The notes under the pieces are model-generated. The model was given only the letters and a program-made list of their open reading frames with translations. It did not search any database and was not told the DNA's origin. From Peptacetobacter hominis (GTDB taxonomy: Bacteria > Bacillota > Clostridia > Peptostreptococcales > Peptostreptococcaceae), in contig NZ_SGJB01000004.1 in the NCBI RefSeq assembly GCF_006861675.1, positions 62,001-126,000 of the forward strand: a DNA stretch of 64,000 nt, read 5' to 3'. Positions 26,695-36,811 of the stretch are shown here, in pieces (positions within the stretch are counted from its first letter, which is position 1; every line of letters starts with the position of its first letter). A program made the translations under genes and the position numbers.

Positions 26695-27279
26695 TTACAT
26701 TCCTAATTCTTTGAACTGTCTGCTTCCTGGTTTTACAAGTTTCTCTTTTCCTTCTTTACATAGAGGACATTCATCAGCGTCAAATACCTGTATGTCAAGT
26801 TTTATTGCACTGTATATAGGCATTCCTATATCTTCGCTTGTTCTGTCAGCTATACATGCAACACCTATAACTTCTCCACCTAATTCTTCAAGAACTCTTT
26901 TAGTTTCTTTTGTTGATTTTCCTGTAGTTACAACGTCTTCTGCTATTATTATTTTAGCACCTGGCTTAACTTCGAATCCTCTTCTAAGTTCCATAGTGTT
27001 GTCTTTTCTTTCAGTGAATACTGCTTCTTTACCTAACTGTCTTCCTAGTTCGTAAGAAACTACAACTCCACCCATTGCTGGCCCTACTACAAGGTCTATA
27101 TCAAGATCTTTTATCTGCTCAACAACTGTGCTAAGTACCTGCTCAGCGTACTCTGGGAATCTAAGAACTTTTGCACACTGTATATATCTGTTACTGTGCT
27201 TTCCTGAAGATAAAAGGAAGTGTCCTTCTAATAATGCATCACTTTTTTTAAGTATTTCTATTACATCTACATTGCTCAT
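26695..27279 (-). CDS. pyrE: Orotate phosphoribosyltransferase
   Basis: A 194-residue enzyme that joins orotate to PRPP, giving OMP. The PRPP-binding loop [14 protein letters not shown] is present, as are [15 protein letters not shown] and the substrate-facing [15 protein letters not shown] choose ATG 27279 because GGAGG lies eight bases before it; a start five codons earlier would place the ribosome binding site inside the gene. It is the fourth pyr gene of the operon. A Cys pair near the C-terminus ([14 protein letters not shown]) may bind a metal and is found in some clostridial PyrE. Confidence 0.95.
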   Translation of the reverse strand: MSNVDVIEILKKSDALLEGHFLLSSGKHSNRYIQCAKVLRFPEYAEQVLSTVVEQIKDLDIDLVVGPAMGGVVVSYELGRQLGKEAVFTERKDNTMELRRGFEVKPGAKIIIAEDVVTTGKSTKETKRVLEELGGEVIGVACIADRTSEDIGMPIYSAIKLDIQVFDADECPLCKEGKEKLVKPGSRQFKELGM

Positions 27280-27398
27280 ATCTTTGTCCTCCATTTATAT
27301 TATTATTTCATTTTTAGTCTTTATCTTTAATCCATATACTATTATACAATAGTTTCTCAGTATGTAAAATTATTTTTGTATACAATTTGAATTTTGTT

Positions 27399-28301
27399 TT
27401 ATATTATACCTCTTATTTCATCAAGGTTTTTTATTCCCTCGCTGTCCATAAGTTCTTCCAGTTCTTTAAGTATCTGTATTCCCGCTTCAGGATTCATGAA
27501 GTTTACAGTTCCAAGCTGTACAAGAGTTGCTCCAGCCATTATAAATTCAAGTATATCCTTGGCTGAAGATATTCCTCCCATTCCTATTACAGGTATGTTT
27601 ACTGCCTGACTTACCTCGTATACCATTCTAAGTGCTATAGGTTTTATAGCTGGTCCTGAAAGTCCTGCTGTCACATTTTCAAATACAGGTTTTCTTCTTT
27701 TTATATCTATTGCAAGTGCCTTGAATGTGTTTACAAGAGATACACCGTCTGCTCCCTCTTCTTCACATACTTTTGCCATTCCAACTATGTCTTCCGCATT
27801 TGGAGAAAGTTTTACTACTAGAGGATGTTTACATACTTTTCTTACCTCTCTTACAACTTCTCTTGCAACTTCATTTTTTATTCCGAAAGCCATTCCACCG
27901 GCTTTTACGTTAGGGCATGATATGTTAAGTTCCACTATATCTATATCCTGGTCGTTTAAAAGTTCTACACCTTTTACATAGTCCTCCAGACAACCTCCAC
28001 CAACATTTGCTATTCTAACGCATTTAAGGTTTCCGAAGAAAGGCATTTCGTGATCTATGAATCCCTGAACTCCAGGGTTTTCAAGTCCGACACTGTTCAT
28101 TATTCCAGATGGAGTTTCATATATTCTAAGTCCGTTGTTACCTGGTTTTGCATTTAGAGTAAGACCTTTACTGCTTATTCCTCCAAGCTCGTTTACATCG
28201 TAGTACTCGTTGTATTCTTTACCAAACCCAAATGTACCAGATGCCATTATTATAGGGTTTTTGAATTCTATATCACCGAATTTTACTCTTAAATCTGCCA
28301 T
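27399..28301 (-). CDS. pyrD: Dihydroorotate dehydrogenase B, catalytic subunit
   Basis: A 300-residue class 1B dihydroorotate dehydrogenase using NAD+ via PyrK. FMN and substrate motifs: [41 protein letters not shown], and [11 protein letters not shown] with the catalytic Cys typical of class 1. The start overlaps the stop of pyrK by a base, and the presence of pyrK next door confirms the 1B heterotetramer. Confidence 0.97.
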   Translation of the reverse strand: MADLRVKFGDIEFKNPIIMASGTFGFGKEYNEYYDVNELGGISSKGLTLNAKPGNNGLRIYETPSGIMNSVGLENPGVQGFIDHEMPFFGNLKCVRIANVGGGCLEDYVKGVELLNDQDIDIVELNISCPNVKAGGMAFGIKNEVAREVVREVRKVCKHPLVVKLSPNAEDIVGMAKVCEEEGADGVSLVNTFKALAIDIKRRKPVFENVTAGLSGPAIKPIALRMVYEVSQAVNIPVIGMGGISSAKDILEFIMAGATLVQLGTVNFMNPEAGIQILKELEELMDSEGIKNLDEIRGII

Positions 28302-28987
28302 TAGAAAATCACGTCCTCTCCCCAGAATACTGGTCCGTCTTTACAAGTCTTTTTGTTTCCGCCTTTTGTTTTGCATGTACATACAAGGCAGGCTCCTACA
28401 CCACAGGCCATGTGATTTTCAAGAGAAACCATTATTCTTGTATCTGTTCCTTCACACATTTTTACAAGTTTTTCCATCATAGGAGTAGGTCCACATGTAA
28501 GTATATAGTCGTACTCGTTTACATCAAGTATATCTGTTATAAATGTATTTCCTGTAGTTGTTTTTACTTCATTACAGTATTTACTGTACTCTTCAACAAG
28601 TATCGGCTCTTCTCTGAATCCAAGATATGCATCGCATCCAGGCATATTTTTAGCTACAAGGTATAGAGGAGCAACTCCTATTCCTCCACCTACAAGAGCA
28701 ACTTTTCCTTCTACTTTTTCATATCCGTTTCCATAAGGTCCCTGAAGCTGTATTTCATCTCCTGCTTCAAGTTTTGCAAATATCTCAGTTCCTTCTCCCA
28801 CAACTTTGTAAAGGAAGCTTATGCTTTCCTCGTCTATATCGTGGATACTTATCGGTCTTGAAAGTACCGGGTATTTATCCCATGCTCTAAGCATATAGAA
28901 CTGTCCCATTTTTCCTTCAAAGTTTCCTGCAACCTTCATTCTGTACATATCTTCACCGATATATACATTTTCTAAAATTCTGCTCAT
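28301..28987 (-). CDS. pyrK: Dihydroorotate dehydrogenase B, electron transfer subunit
   Basis: A 228-residue ferredoxin-reductase-like protein binding FAD and one [2Fe-2S] cluster. FAD binding is marked by [15 protein letters not shown] binding by [13 protein letters not shown]. The cluster cysteines are in [15 protein letters not shown] plus the later TCKDGPVF. It moves electrons from PyrD to NAD+. It sits between pyrB and pyrD in the operon. Confidence 0.96.
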   Translation of the reverse strand: MSRILENVYIGEDMYRMKVAGNFEGKMGQFYMLRAWDKYPVLSRPISIHDIDEESISFLYKVVGEGTEIFAKLEAGDEIQLQGPYGNGYEKVEGKVALVGGGIGVAPLYLVAKNMPGCDAYLGFREEPILVEEYSKYCNEVKTTTGNTFITDILDVNEYDYILTCGPTPMMEKLVKMCEGTDTRIMVSLENHMACGVGACLVCTCKTKGGNKKTCKDGPVFWGEDVIF

Positions 28988-29005
28988 CTAATATCTTCCT
29001 TTCAT

Positions 29006-29929
29006 CTATTTTGGTTCTTCTATTCCTAAAAGCTTCATTATAAGCGCCATTCTTACATACATTCCGTATCCTGCCTGCTTGAAATATACTGCTCTTTCAT
29101 CCGAATCCACATCTGTAGATATTTCATTTACTCTTGGAAGTGGATGAAGAACTAACATATTTTCTTTTGCAGATTTCATTTTTTCCGCATTAAGTATGTA
29201 AGTATCTTTAAGTCTTTCGTACTGCTCTATATCGTCAAATCTTTCTCTCTGAACTCTAGTCATATAAAGTATATCAAGATCCGGTATAGAACTTTCAAGA
29301 TCTGTTGTTTCAACAAAATCGTGTCCAGCTATTGCCTCTTTTACATAGTCAGGCATTTTTAACTCTTCTGGTGCTATAAATACAAATTTTGTACCTTTGT
29401 ATCTTGACATAGCCTTTGTAAGTGAGTGTACTGTTCTTCCGTATTTCAGATCTCCGCAAAGTCCTATTGTATGACCTTCAAGAGTTCCTCTAAGAGATTT
29501 TATTGTAAGAAGATCTGTAAGAGTCTGAGTTGGATGCTGATTTCCACCATCTCCCGCATTTATAAATGGACGAGGGCATACCTCTACTGCTTCTTTTGCA
29601 GCACCTGCCACCGGATGTCTCATCGCTATTATATCAACATAATTTGATACTGTTTTTATTGTGTCCTGAAGAGTTTCCCCTTTTGTTGTTGAAGATGCTC
29701 CAGGATCTGAAAATCCTACTACACGTCCGCCAAGTCTGTTTATAGCTGATTCGAAGCTAAGTCTTGTTCTTGTAGATGGTTCGAAGAAAAGTGTTGCCAT
29801 AAGTTTACCGTCACATACATGGATAAACTTTTCAGGATTTTCTATTATTCTGTTTGCCAGTTCAAGAACTTCATCTATTTCTTCTACAGTGAAATCCTCT
29901 GGCCGTATTAAACTTCTTGATTTTAACAT
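29006..29929 (-). CDS. pyrB: Aspartate carbamoyltransferase, catalytic chain
   Basis: A 307-residue catalytic chain with the carbamoyl-phosphate motif [27 protein letters not shown], and the late [11 protein letters not shown]. First gene of pyrB-pyrK-pyrD-pyrE. AGGAGAGGGG lies six bases upstream of the ATG. No pyrI regulatory chain, pyrC or carAB is in this window. No classic PyrR-binding or attenuator hairpin was found in the leader. Confidence 0.97.
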   Translation of the reverse strand: MLKSRSLIRPEDFTVEEIDEVLELANRIIENPEKFIHVCDGKLMATLFFEPSTRTRLSFESAINRLGGRVVGFSDPGASSTTKGETLQDTIKTVSNYVDIIAMRHPVAGAAKEAVEVCPRPFINAGDGGNQHPTQTLTDLLTIKSLRGTLEGHTIGLCGDLKYGRTVHSLTKAMSRYKGTKFVFIAPEELKMPDYVKEAIAGHDFVETTDLESSIPDLDILYMTRVQRERFDDIEQYERLKDTYILNAEKMKSAKENMLVLHPLPRVNEISTDVDSDERAVYFKQAGYGMYVRMALIMKLLGIEEPK

Positions 29930-29987
29930 GTCGTATCCCCTCTCCTAGACTCATAGAAACGTTATAGAGCCTTTTATTTCTTTTAGT

Positions 29988-30016
29988 AGCTTATCACCTT
30001 TGTTTTTTTATGTCAA
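29988..30016 (-). promoter_or_regulatory. Promoter of the pyr operon
   Basis: TTGACA and TAAGCT separated by 17 bases on the minus strand, 59 bases upstream of pyrB. Confidence 0.65.
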
Positions 30017-30079
30017 TAAAATCATTATTTATCTATATTTTACCATATTGCCTATCTTAAAAAGAATATCTAACCCCAA

Positions 30080-30104
30080 AAAAGCTCACATAAAATGTGA
30101 GCCT
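30080..30104 (-). terminator. Terminator of the SH3/NlpC-P60 gene
   Basis: Stem AGCTCACAT/ATGTGAGC with a three-base loop and six Ts after it on the minus strand. Confidence 0.75.
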
Positions 30105-30126
30105 TTATTTATATATTATTCTGTTT

Positions 30127-31071
30127 TTATAATACTCTTCTGGCTGTTACAAAATGGCTTGTATAATAATCTGAATCTATACTTGTAACTTTTACAACAT
30201 CTCCTGAATGAGGAGCATGTATCATACATCCATTTCCTACATATATTCCTACATGACTTACATTTCCTGTTCCATCTGTAGCAAAGAATACAAGATCTCC
30301 TGCCTGAAGCTGATCTCTCGATACCTCTGTACCAACATTTGCCTGATCTCTTGATACTCTTGGAAGAGACACTCCTACTGCATTTCTGAATACATAACTT
30401 GTAAATCCTGAACAGTCAAACTTGTCAGGACCTGTTGATCCCCAAAGATATGGAGATCCTTTCTTTGAGTACGCAAGGTTAAGTACAGCCTGTACACTGT
30501 AGCTGTCAGCTGAAGGTACATCTATTACATTTCCGTTTACATCTACAGAAGGTACTATAGGTGCTTCATCTGTTACATAGTCCGCATGCACATATCCTTC
30601 TGTACCCCGGTTTCTTACCTGAAGCCAGTCTCCTTCTTTTTTAACAACTGTAAGGGCACTTCCCTTATCAAGTTCCTCTATTACTTCAGCTGAAGTATTG
30701 TCAGCTGCTCTAAGGTTAAGAGTAGACGCCGTAGTGAACGCAACTCCCTCTGATATATCTACAAATTCAGATGAAATCCATGCTTCGTCTTCTCCGTCCT
30801 CTACATTAAGCCATTCACCCTGAATTCCTATTACTTTGAACTGCTCTCCCTCTTTTGCAACTCTTTTTACACTTCCATCTATTCTTACATTAACTGATTT
30901 TCCGTCTTTTACAGTAGCTGTCTTGTATGGCGCCTCCTGATACTCCTCTATTACTATTCCAGTTTCAGAAGATGCTTTTACTTCTCCTATTTCATCTGCT
31001 GATACAAGAGCTGTTCCACCTGCTATTATAACCGCAGACATTACAAGAGACATTATTTTATTCTTATCCAT
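30127..31071 (-). CDS. Secreted SH3-domain NlpC/P60 cell-wall hydrolase
   Basis: A 314-residue exported protein. An N-terminal signal peptide of about 25 residues ends around ALVSADEIGE. Two bacterial SH3 (SH3_3) domains follow at about 48-110 and 110-170. An NlpC/P60 domain occupies the last 120 residues with KFDCSGFTSYVF (catalytic Cys), SHVGIYVGNG (His) and the final HAPHSG. It cleaves peptidoglycan stem peptides, probably between D-Glu and the diamino acid. AGGAGGTGTATCG precedes the start. Monocistronic with its own terminator. Confidence 0.92.
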   Translation of the reverse strand: MDKNKIMSLVMSAVIIAGGTALVSADEIGEVKASSETGIVIEEYQEAPYKTATVKDGKSVNVRIDGSVKRVAKEGEQFKVIGIQGEWLNVEDGEDEAWISSEFVDISEGVAFTTASTLNLRAADNTSAEVIEELDKGSALTVVKKEGDWLQVRNRGTEGYVHADYVTDEAPIVPSVDVNGNVIDVPSADSYSVQAVLNLAYSKKGSPYLWGSTGPDKFDCSGFTSYVFRNAVGVSLPRVSRDQANVGTEVSRDQLQAGDLVFFATDGTGNVSHVGIYVGNGCMIHAPHSGDVVKVTSIDSDYYTSHFVTARRVL

Positions 31072-31163
31072 CGATACACCTCCTAAATAACATTATATCC
31101 ATTCCTCTGTTTTTTATACGTCTAATCTATATTATACAATCAACTTTTTATAATGTAAATGAT

Positions 31164-32687
31164 TTACATAACATTATCATATATATCAAAATCAATATAG
31201 AAAGTACTTCCCTTTTGATACTCACTTTTGACCTTCAATTCCGTATTATGTCTTTTTGCTATTCTCTGGGCAATTGCAAGTCCAAGTCCTGTTCCTCTTT
31301 TATTTCTTTCATCTCTGCTTCTACTGAATCTTTCAAATATATTTTCTATATCTGAGTCCGCTATTCCACATCCTCTATCTTTTACAGATACTCTTACCTT
31401 GTTGTTATATGTATATACCTTTATTTTTACATCTGTATTTTCCTCTGAAAATTTCACTGCATTATCCCCAAGTACAAGTATAAGTTGTCTAAGTCTGGCA
31501 TAGTCACCTTTTATATATGTTTCACCAACCGATATATCAGTTATTACATTTATATTTTTTTCTGCTGCAAGGTGTCTTATACTTCTCGATGCATCAGATA
31601 CAAGCTCCTGTATATTTATTATATCCGAGTCTATCTTAAACTTCGCATTCTGAAGTCTTGAAAGTTCAAGTGTATCATTTACAAGTCTCTGCATATAGAT
31701 ACTCTCATTTTTTATTTTTTCTATCATTTCATCTTTTTCATTTTCATCACTTACAATACCGTCGCTTAACATCTCTGCCATTCCTCTCATAACGGTTACA
31801 GGCGTTCTAAGCTCATGAGATATATTTGATATAAACTCTTCTCTGAGTTTTTCAAGTTTATCCCTTTCCTCATCTGCTTTTTTCAGTTTTTCGGACATAG
31901 TATCTACAGATTTCCGAAGTTGCCCAATCTCATCATTTCTCTTAAGTCCTGTTTTTTTACCTGTATTTCCCTTTGCTATCTCAGATATCGTATTTTTTAT
32001 AACTGATAGTGAATTTATCATTCTTCCAGATAAAAATATACCTGCAATAACCGATAGTATTATAGCTGAAACTATACTCATTATAACTATCATAAATACA
32101 TTTTTTATACCCGACTCCATAAAATTCATATTTCTATCGAGTACAACTCCACCTATAATTTCATCATTTTCTCCATATACGGGAGCATATGATATTATAT
32201 GTCCCCGAAAACTCCTTTTATTTATATCCGAAACTACGCCGCTTTCCCCGGAAAAAGACTTCTGTATAACATCCATATATCCCTTTGGCATATCGCTATA
32301 TGTATTATAAACAGTTTCTCCGCCTGTTATAACATCTTCATTCTTCATATCTATAATAAATACTTCAGCATCTGCAAGACTGTTTGCAAGCCTTATATAA
32401 CCTTTTATACCTCCTGACATACCTGAATGATTCCGATTATTTTTCTTTCCTTTTCCCGAAACTCCCCGGCCGGATGATACTCCGTCTGTTACACTTTGTG
32501 ATCCCGATATATTTTCAGATATCGACTTTGTGTGGTGCATCAGATCATCTGCTGTTGTATCTATACTATACTTCATAAAGAATATAAGAAAAACTGTGCA
32601 CATAACCGCAGAGAAAAGAATTACTATTCCCGCAATATAAACGGCGATTTTTGATTTTATGCTTTTAAATCCGAGATATCTTTTCAA
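31164..32687 (-). CDS. Sensor histidine kinase
   Basis: A 507-residue membrane kinase. TM1 is at about 14-36, an extracellular sensor region at 40-195, TM2 at 197-219, HAMP to about 272, then HisKA with SNISHELRTP (phospho-acceptor H291) and a HATPase domain with GDNAVKFS (N box), DRGCGIAD (G1), and GTGLGLAIAQ (G2). The sensor loop is unusual: Ser/Gly-rich then SGKGKKNNRNHSGM, a basic low-complexity insert. The start is TTG with a GGTGGG sequence upstream, overlapping the end of the response regulator gene by 23 bases. The signal is unknown; the divergent secreted protein may be a target. Confidence 0.93.
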   Translation of the reverse strand: MKRYLGFKSIKSKIAVYIAGIVILFSAVMCTVFLIFFMKYSIDTTADDLMHHTKSISENISGSQSVTDGVSSGRGVSGKGKKNNRNHSGMSGGIKGYIRLANSLADAEVFIIDMKNEDVITGGETVYNTYSDMPKGYMDVIQKSFSGESGVVSDINKRSFRGHIISYAPVYGENDEIIGGVVLDRNMNFMESGIKNVFMIVIMSIVSAIILSVIAGIFLSGRMINSLSVIKNTISEIAKGNTGKKTGLKRNDEIGQLRKSVDTMSEKLKKADEERDKLEKLREEFISNISHELRTPVTVMRGMAEMLSDGIVSDENEKDEMIEKIKNESIYMQRLVNDTLELSRLQNAKFKIDSDIINIQELVSDASRSIRHLAAEKNINVITDISVGETYIKGDYARLRQLILVLGDNAVKFSEENTDVKIKVYTYNNKVRVSVKDRGCGIADSDIENIFERFSRSRDERNKRGTGLGLAIAQRIAKRHNTELKVKSEYQKGSTFYIDFDIYDNVM

Positions 32688-33360
32688 ATTTATATCCCAC
32701 CCCTCTTACAGTAGTTATATCCCATCCTTTTTTTTCATACTTTTCAATTTTTGCTCTAAGTCTTTTTATATGCGTATCAACCGTTCTTATATCACCGTAG
32801 TAATCAATACCCCATATACTATCGAGAAGATTATCCCTTGTAAATACTTTCTGCGGAGATGACGCTATCATTATAAGAAGTTCCTTTTCTTTTTTTGTAA
32901 GTGACAACTCATCCTCATTTATATACACAGAAAATTTTTCTATATCTATAGTCAGATTACCACATTTTATTGTATTTTCATTTGTTTCAACCTCTATTTC
33001 TCTTCCTATTCTTCTCATTATAGCTCTTATTCTTGCCATTACTTCCGCTGGAGAAAACGGCTTTACAATATAATCGTCTGCACCTATATCAAGCCCCATT
33101 ATTCTGTCCATATCCTCACCTTTCGCTGTCACCATTATAATAGGAACATTTGAGTATTTCCTTATTCTTCTGCATACCTCAAAGCCGTCAATTTCGGGAA
33201 GCATAACATCCAATAGTATAATATCCGCTCCATCTTTTTCGTATATCTCTATTGCTTCCTTGCCATCATACGCCGACATTGTACTGTATCCCTGATTTTT
33301 ACAATATTTTACAAGTACATCATTTATATCTCTATTATCATCAACTATAAGTATTTTCAT
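32665..33360 (-). CDS. OmpR/PhoB-family response regulator
   Basis: A 231-residue response regulator with receiver domain (acidic pocket VDD, phospho-acceptor D51 in LLDVMLPEIDG, KPF lysine) and a C-terminal winged helix (TRDNLLDSIWG, DIRTVDTHIKRLRAKIE). ATG 33360 is preceded by AAAGGAGGAATTGAT. It is first gene of the two-component operon. Its promoter region is shared with the divergent secreted protein gene and holds TTTTGTGTCA / TTTTGTCACT half-repeats at about 33404-33428 that might be its operator. Confidence 0.94.
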   Translation of the reverse strand: MKILIVDDNRDINDVLVKYCKNQGYSTMSAYDGKEAIEIYEKDGADIILLDVMLPEIDGFEVCRRIRKYSNVPIIMVTAKGEDMDRIMGLDIGADDYIVKPFSPAEVMARIRAIMRRIGREIEVETNENTIKCGNLTIDIEKFSVYINEDELSLTKKEKELLIMIASSPQKVFTRDNLLDSIWGIDYYGDIRTVDTHIKRLRAKIEKYEKKGWDITTVRGVGYKFEKISRI

Positions 33361-33522
33361 ATCAATTCCTCCTTTATGACAATTATACATCCGTATTCTG
33401 TACTTTTTGTGTCATTTTTTTATTTTGTCACTTAAAGGACACATTTCTGATTTATTATACAATCAAAGGATAGAACAAACAAAATCAGAGTATTAAAACA
33501 AATTGAAATGGAGGTATTTATT

Positions 33523-34035
33523 ATGAAAAAAAGATTAAAAGTTATAGGACTTGCAGCAGCTTCTTCAGTAATGCTTCTTTCAACATCTATATATGCTGAT
33601 TCAACAGGTCAGTCTCTTGTTGATATAGTATCAAAAATCACTGGAAAAACTACTACTGAGGTTACAGAAATGAGATCTGATGGTATGACATATGGAGAAA
33701 TCGCAGCTTCTTCTGGTAAACTTGATGAATTCAAAAAAGAAACAGGAAAAAACAACTGTACAGGAGATGGAACTTGCACATATTCTCAGGGTAATGGTAA
33801 TTGCGATGGCACTGGTTATGGAAATGGTACATGTAATGTAAATTCCAACTCAGCCGGCAATTCACAAAACAGTTCATATGAAACAGATAACAGCAATAGT
33901 ACTCAGAATAATTCCAACAGTAGCGGATTACAGAACGGTTCTGGAAATGGAAACAAAGGAAACGGACCTCGTGATGGTTCCGGCAAGGGTAACGGTGGAC
34001 ATGGAAGAAGGGACGGCAGTTGCATAAATAATTAA
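33523..34035 (+). CDS. Secreted DUF2680-like protein with Gly/Asn-rich tail
   Basis: A 170-residue exported protein. The signal peptide (MKKRLKVIGLAAASSVML and onward, cleaved near YADS) is followed by a short conserved module. This module (SLVDIVSKITGKTTTEVTEM, then MTYGEIAASSGKLDEFKKE) resembles DUF2680. The remaining about 95 residues are low complexity: Gly/Asn/Ser repeats with four cysteines and a basic Gly-rich C-terminus. GGAGG is eight bases before ATG 33523. It is divergent from the two-component system, and a regulatory link is likely. Function unknown; the tail suggests surface or metal-binding roles, which is speculation. Confidence 0.8.
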   Translation: MKKRLKVIGLAAASSVMLLSTSIYADSTGQSLVDIVSKITGKTTTEVTEMRSDGMTYGEIAASSGKLDEFKKETGKNNCTGDGTCTYSQGNGNCDGTGYGNGTCNVNSNSAGNSQNSSYETDNSNSTQNNSNSSGLQNGSGNGNKGNGPRDGSGKGNGGHGRRDGSCINN

Positions 34036-34051
34036 ATCCATAAAAAAATAA

Positions 34052-34075
34052 AAGGCAGGGTTAAAACCCTGCCTT
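34052..34075. terminator. Bidirectional terminator
   Basis: A perfect 11-bp stem AAGGCAGGGTT/AACCCTGCCTT with a two-base gap, between the convergent secreted protein and gdh genes. Confidence 0.85.
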
Positions 34076-34105
34076 GTTTATTCACTGTAATACTTTGAGT
34101 AAATC

Positions 34106-35362
34106 TTAGTACCATCCTCTTAATTTCATAGCAGTTGCTACTCTCTTAACTGAGTGCATGTATGCAGATTCTCTCATTGTTACATTGTATTCTTCTTTTA
34201 TTTTCCATAGAGCTTCGAAAGCTTTAACCATAGCTTCTTCTTCCTTAGCTTCTACTTCAGCTTCTGACCAGTAGTATCCGTATAAGTTCTGTACCCACTC
34301 GAAGTAAGAAACAGTAACACCACCAGCGTTAGTTAATATATCTGGAGTTAATACTATACCTTTTTCAGCTAAAACTTCGTCAGCTTCTGGAGTAGTAGGT
34401 CCATTTGCAGCTTCACAAACTAATTTAGCTTTTATAGTTTTTGCAACGTCTGCAGTTATAGCGTTTTCTAGAGCAGCTGGAACTAATATATCTACATCTA
34501 ATGCCCAGAACTCATCTAATGATAAGTGTTTAGCTCCTGGGAAGTTATATAAGTTTCCGTTTTCAGCTCTGAAGTCCCACATAGCCTGGAAATCTAATCC
34601 AGCTTCGTTGTATATTACGTAAGTTCCGTGATCTTTGCACCACTCAGCTATAGCAACAACAGTTCCGCCTAATTTCTGTATATTTTTAACTGTGAAAGCA
34701 CCAACGTTACCGAATCCCTGTACAGCAACTTTAGCTTCTTTCATGTCTATTCCTAATTTTTTAGCTGCTTCTCTAGCAGTTACAGCAACACCGAATCCAG
34801 TAGCTTCGTTTCTTCCTAGAGATCCACCGAACTCAACTGGTTTACCAGTTATAACACCTATATTGCTGCTTCCTGTTAATTTATTGTATTCGTCAACCAT
34901 CCAAGACATTATCTGTCCATTTGTGTTTACGTCTGGAGCTGGTACGTCTACTTTTTCTCCTATTAATTTATATATACCATCTATATATCCTCTTGATAAT
35001 CTTTCAAGTTCTCCCTGAGATAAAGTAGCTGGGTCAACTATTATACCACCTTTACCTCCACCATAAGGTATACCTGTTACTGAACATTTGAAAGTCATCC
35101 ATATAGATAAAGCTTTAACTTCTTCTAATGATACGTTTGGATGGAATCTTACTCCACCTTTTGTTGGTCCTACAGCATCGTTGTGCTGAGATCTGAACCC
35201 TTTGAATACTTTTATAGAACCGTCATCCATTTTAACTGGTATGTTAACTTCTATAACTCTCTGTGGTTCTTTTAGTAATTCATATACGTTTGGTTCCATT
35301 CCTAACTTATCACATGCTTTTTTAACCTGAGCTTGTGCGTTTTCAAATACATTTCCTGACAT
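34106..35362 (-). CDS. gluD: NAD-type glutamate dehydrogenase
   Basis: A 418-residue enzyme interconverting glutamate and 2-oxoglutarate plus ammonia. The catalytic region has GPTKGGVRFHPNV and GIPYGGGKGGIIVDP with the two active-site lysines. The nucleotide-binding fold shows VQGFGNVGAF. Length and sequence fit the catabolic enzyme of amino-acid-fermenting Peptostreptococcaceae and clostridia. An AAGGGGGC Shine-Dalgarno precedes the ATG. The about 160-base leader contains a hairpin ACGC..GCGT around 35409-35437 and a TATAAT further up; codon use is strongly biased, as in a highly expressed gene. Confidence 0.96.
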   Translation of the reverse strand: MSGNVFENAQAQVKKACDKLGMEPNVYELLKEPQRVIEVNIPVKMDDGSIKVFKGFRSQHNDAVGPTKGGVRFHPNVSLEEVKALSIWMTFKCSVTGIPYGGGKGGIIVDPATLSQGELERLSRGYIDGIYKLIGEKVDVPAPDVNTNGQIMSWMVDEYNKLTGSSNIGVITGKPVEFGGSLGRNEATGFGVAVTAREAAKKLGIDMKEAKVAVQGFGNVGAFTVKNIQKLGGTVVAIAEWCKDHGTYVIYNEAGLDFQAMWDFRAENGNLYNFPGAKHLSLDEFWALDVDILVPAALENAITADVAKTIKAKLVCEAANGPTTPEADEVLAEKGIVLTPDILTNAGGVTVSYFEWVQNLYGYYWSEAEVEAKEEEAMVKAFEALWKIKEEYNVTMRESAYMHSVKRVATAMKLRGWY

Positions 35363-35523
35363 TTGTAAGCCCCCTTAAATATTCATCATTGAACAAAAGT
35401 AAATTTTTCACGCTGAAAAAAACTTTTTCCCGCGTCTACATTTTGATTATAACATACTTTTTTAAAAATAGTACAACATTTTTATAATTATTTCAAAATT
35501 TTTAATTAATAAATTTATATTTA

Positions 35524-36327
35524 CTATTTCTTTATTTTAATTATATTTATATTAACTTTTCTTATATTAATCATGGTCATGGTTTCAAGACTCTTCTTTA
35601 TATTAAATTGGAGCTTTTTTACCATTTTCAAATTATCAGCAGAATCGATAAATATGCCTATATTTACATCTGTATAAGACTCACTGTTTTCCACATCTAT
35701 ATGTTTTACTTTTGTAACAAATCCTATTGTTTCGCATACATGTCTTATTATCTGTATTACTGCGTCAGGACTTATATAAAACCCGCCTATATAGCTGAAT
35801 GTAGGCCTTATAACTGTTTTTTCGACCTCTTTTATTTCATTGTTTCTTCCAACAAAATAACCCCTTAGGGAGTTTATACTTATTCCATTTACCATGTTTT
35901 TTACCTGCACTGTAGGCGCTGGAATAATATGCCTTCCATTTTTTCTGCACTCTCTGGCTTTTTCTATTTCCTCATCTGTACTTATAGTATTTATATATAT
36001 GTACTCGTATATTGTTCCCAGATCGAGTCTCTCAGCTATCCTATTTACCATTTTATCTGATGTGCCTATAACAAGAATTTTTCCAGGCGTATCACTGTTA
36101 ATCTTTTCTCTAACATTTTTTCTGTGGGTTTCGTCTGAAAATATAGCTGTCCTAACCGCCTCAACCTTTGTTTTTGACTGCTTTGCGGACTTTCCTGCAA
36201 CTATATTACCTCTATGAATCAGTAGCCCATCATCTATTATCCAATCTATGTCCTTTTCGTAGGATAATTCTATTGCCTTATGACTTTTTCCAGTTCCACT
36301 TTTTCCTACCAATGCATAAATCTTCAA
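35524..36327 (-). CDS. P-loop ATPase fused to an Asp23/Gls24-like domain
   Basis: A 267-residue protein. The N-terminal about 150 residues are a P-loop NTPase (Walker A GKSGTGKS at 8-15; DWIIDDGLLIHRG; later ILVIGTSDK). The C-terminal about 95 residues (PTFSYIGGFYISPDAVIQIIRHV, then VKHIDVEN and YTDVNIGIFI) resemble the Asp23 alkaline-shock / envelope-stress fold. That fusion is uncommon and suggests an envelope-associated NTPase. There is no membrane helix. It is monocistronic, on the minus strand, between gdh and a gene-poor region. Confidence 0.75.
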   Translation of the reverse strand: MKIYALVGKSGTGKSHKAIELSYEKDIDWIIDDGLLIHRGNIVAGKSAKQSKTKVEAVRTAIFSDETHRKNVREKINSDTPGKILVIGTSDKMVNRIAERLDLGTIYEYIYINTISTDEEIEKARECRKNGRHIIPAPTVQVKNMVNGISINSLRGYFVGRNNEIKEVEKTVIRPTFSYIGGFYISPDAVIQIIRHVCETIGFVTKVKHIDVENSESYTDVNIGIFIDSADNLKMVKKLQFNIKKSLETMTMINIRKVNINIIKIKK

Positions 36328-36743
36328 AAGTATACCCCCTTTATGATATCGTTTTCATATCTTTGTTTTATTTTGTCGCCTTCCAGCTATTTATTATATA
36401 CTATTACTTTAATTATTACATACTATTTATATTTTAACCTTTATATTTTTAGTAAATTCTGACATTTCACTCAATAATTAATTTATATTTACCGCATATA
36501 TACTTTACATATTATTGAAATTTTTTTAACATTTTTTCTCTTATATGAAATAGCTCATTTATTATATCAATTATAAATCTAAGATTTTATTTTTCCAGAA
36601 ATAACTTTTATCAAAAGAAACTCTCACTTGATATTCAAATCCATTGTGTATTTGAAAAAAATATTTAAATCTTCCAACACATTAAAATCAAGCCATTTTC
36701 AGCATGTATATAAAAAATATTGCAATCTATAACTGCAATTTAA
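36328..36743. other. Gene-poor AT-rich stretch
   Basis: No open frame with a ribosome binding site and no recognisable RNA gene on either strand. It carries the upstream region of the P-loop/Asp23 gene on the left and leads to the ferredoxin promoter on the right. Confidence 0.6.
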
Positions 36744-36772
36744 TTGTTCATTATGATTTTTTTTGTTATAAT
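36744..36772 (+). promoter_or_regulatory. Ferredoxin promoter
   Basis: TTGTTC and TATAAT separated by 17 bases, 40 bases before the ferredoxin start. Confidence 0.7.
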
Positions 36773-36811
36773 GAGATTACAGTAAAAAATAATTATTAGG
36801 AGGATACTAAA

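Noticed and set aside
29929-30016. PyrR attenuator or purine/pyrimidine riboswitch ahead of pyrB
   Set aside because: Only the promoter and a Shine-Dalgarno were found in the leader. AGTCTAGGAGAGG resembles a PyrR loop slightly, but there is no terminator/antiterminator pair.
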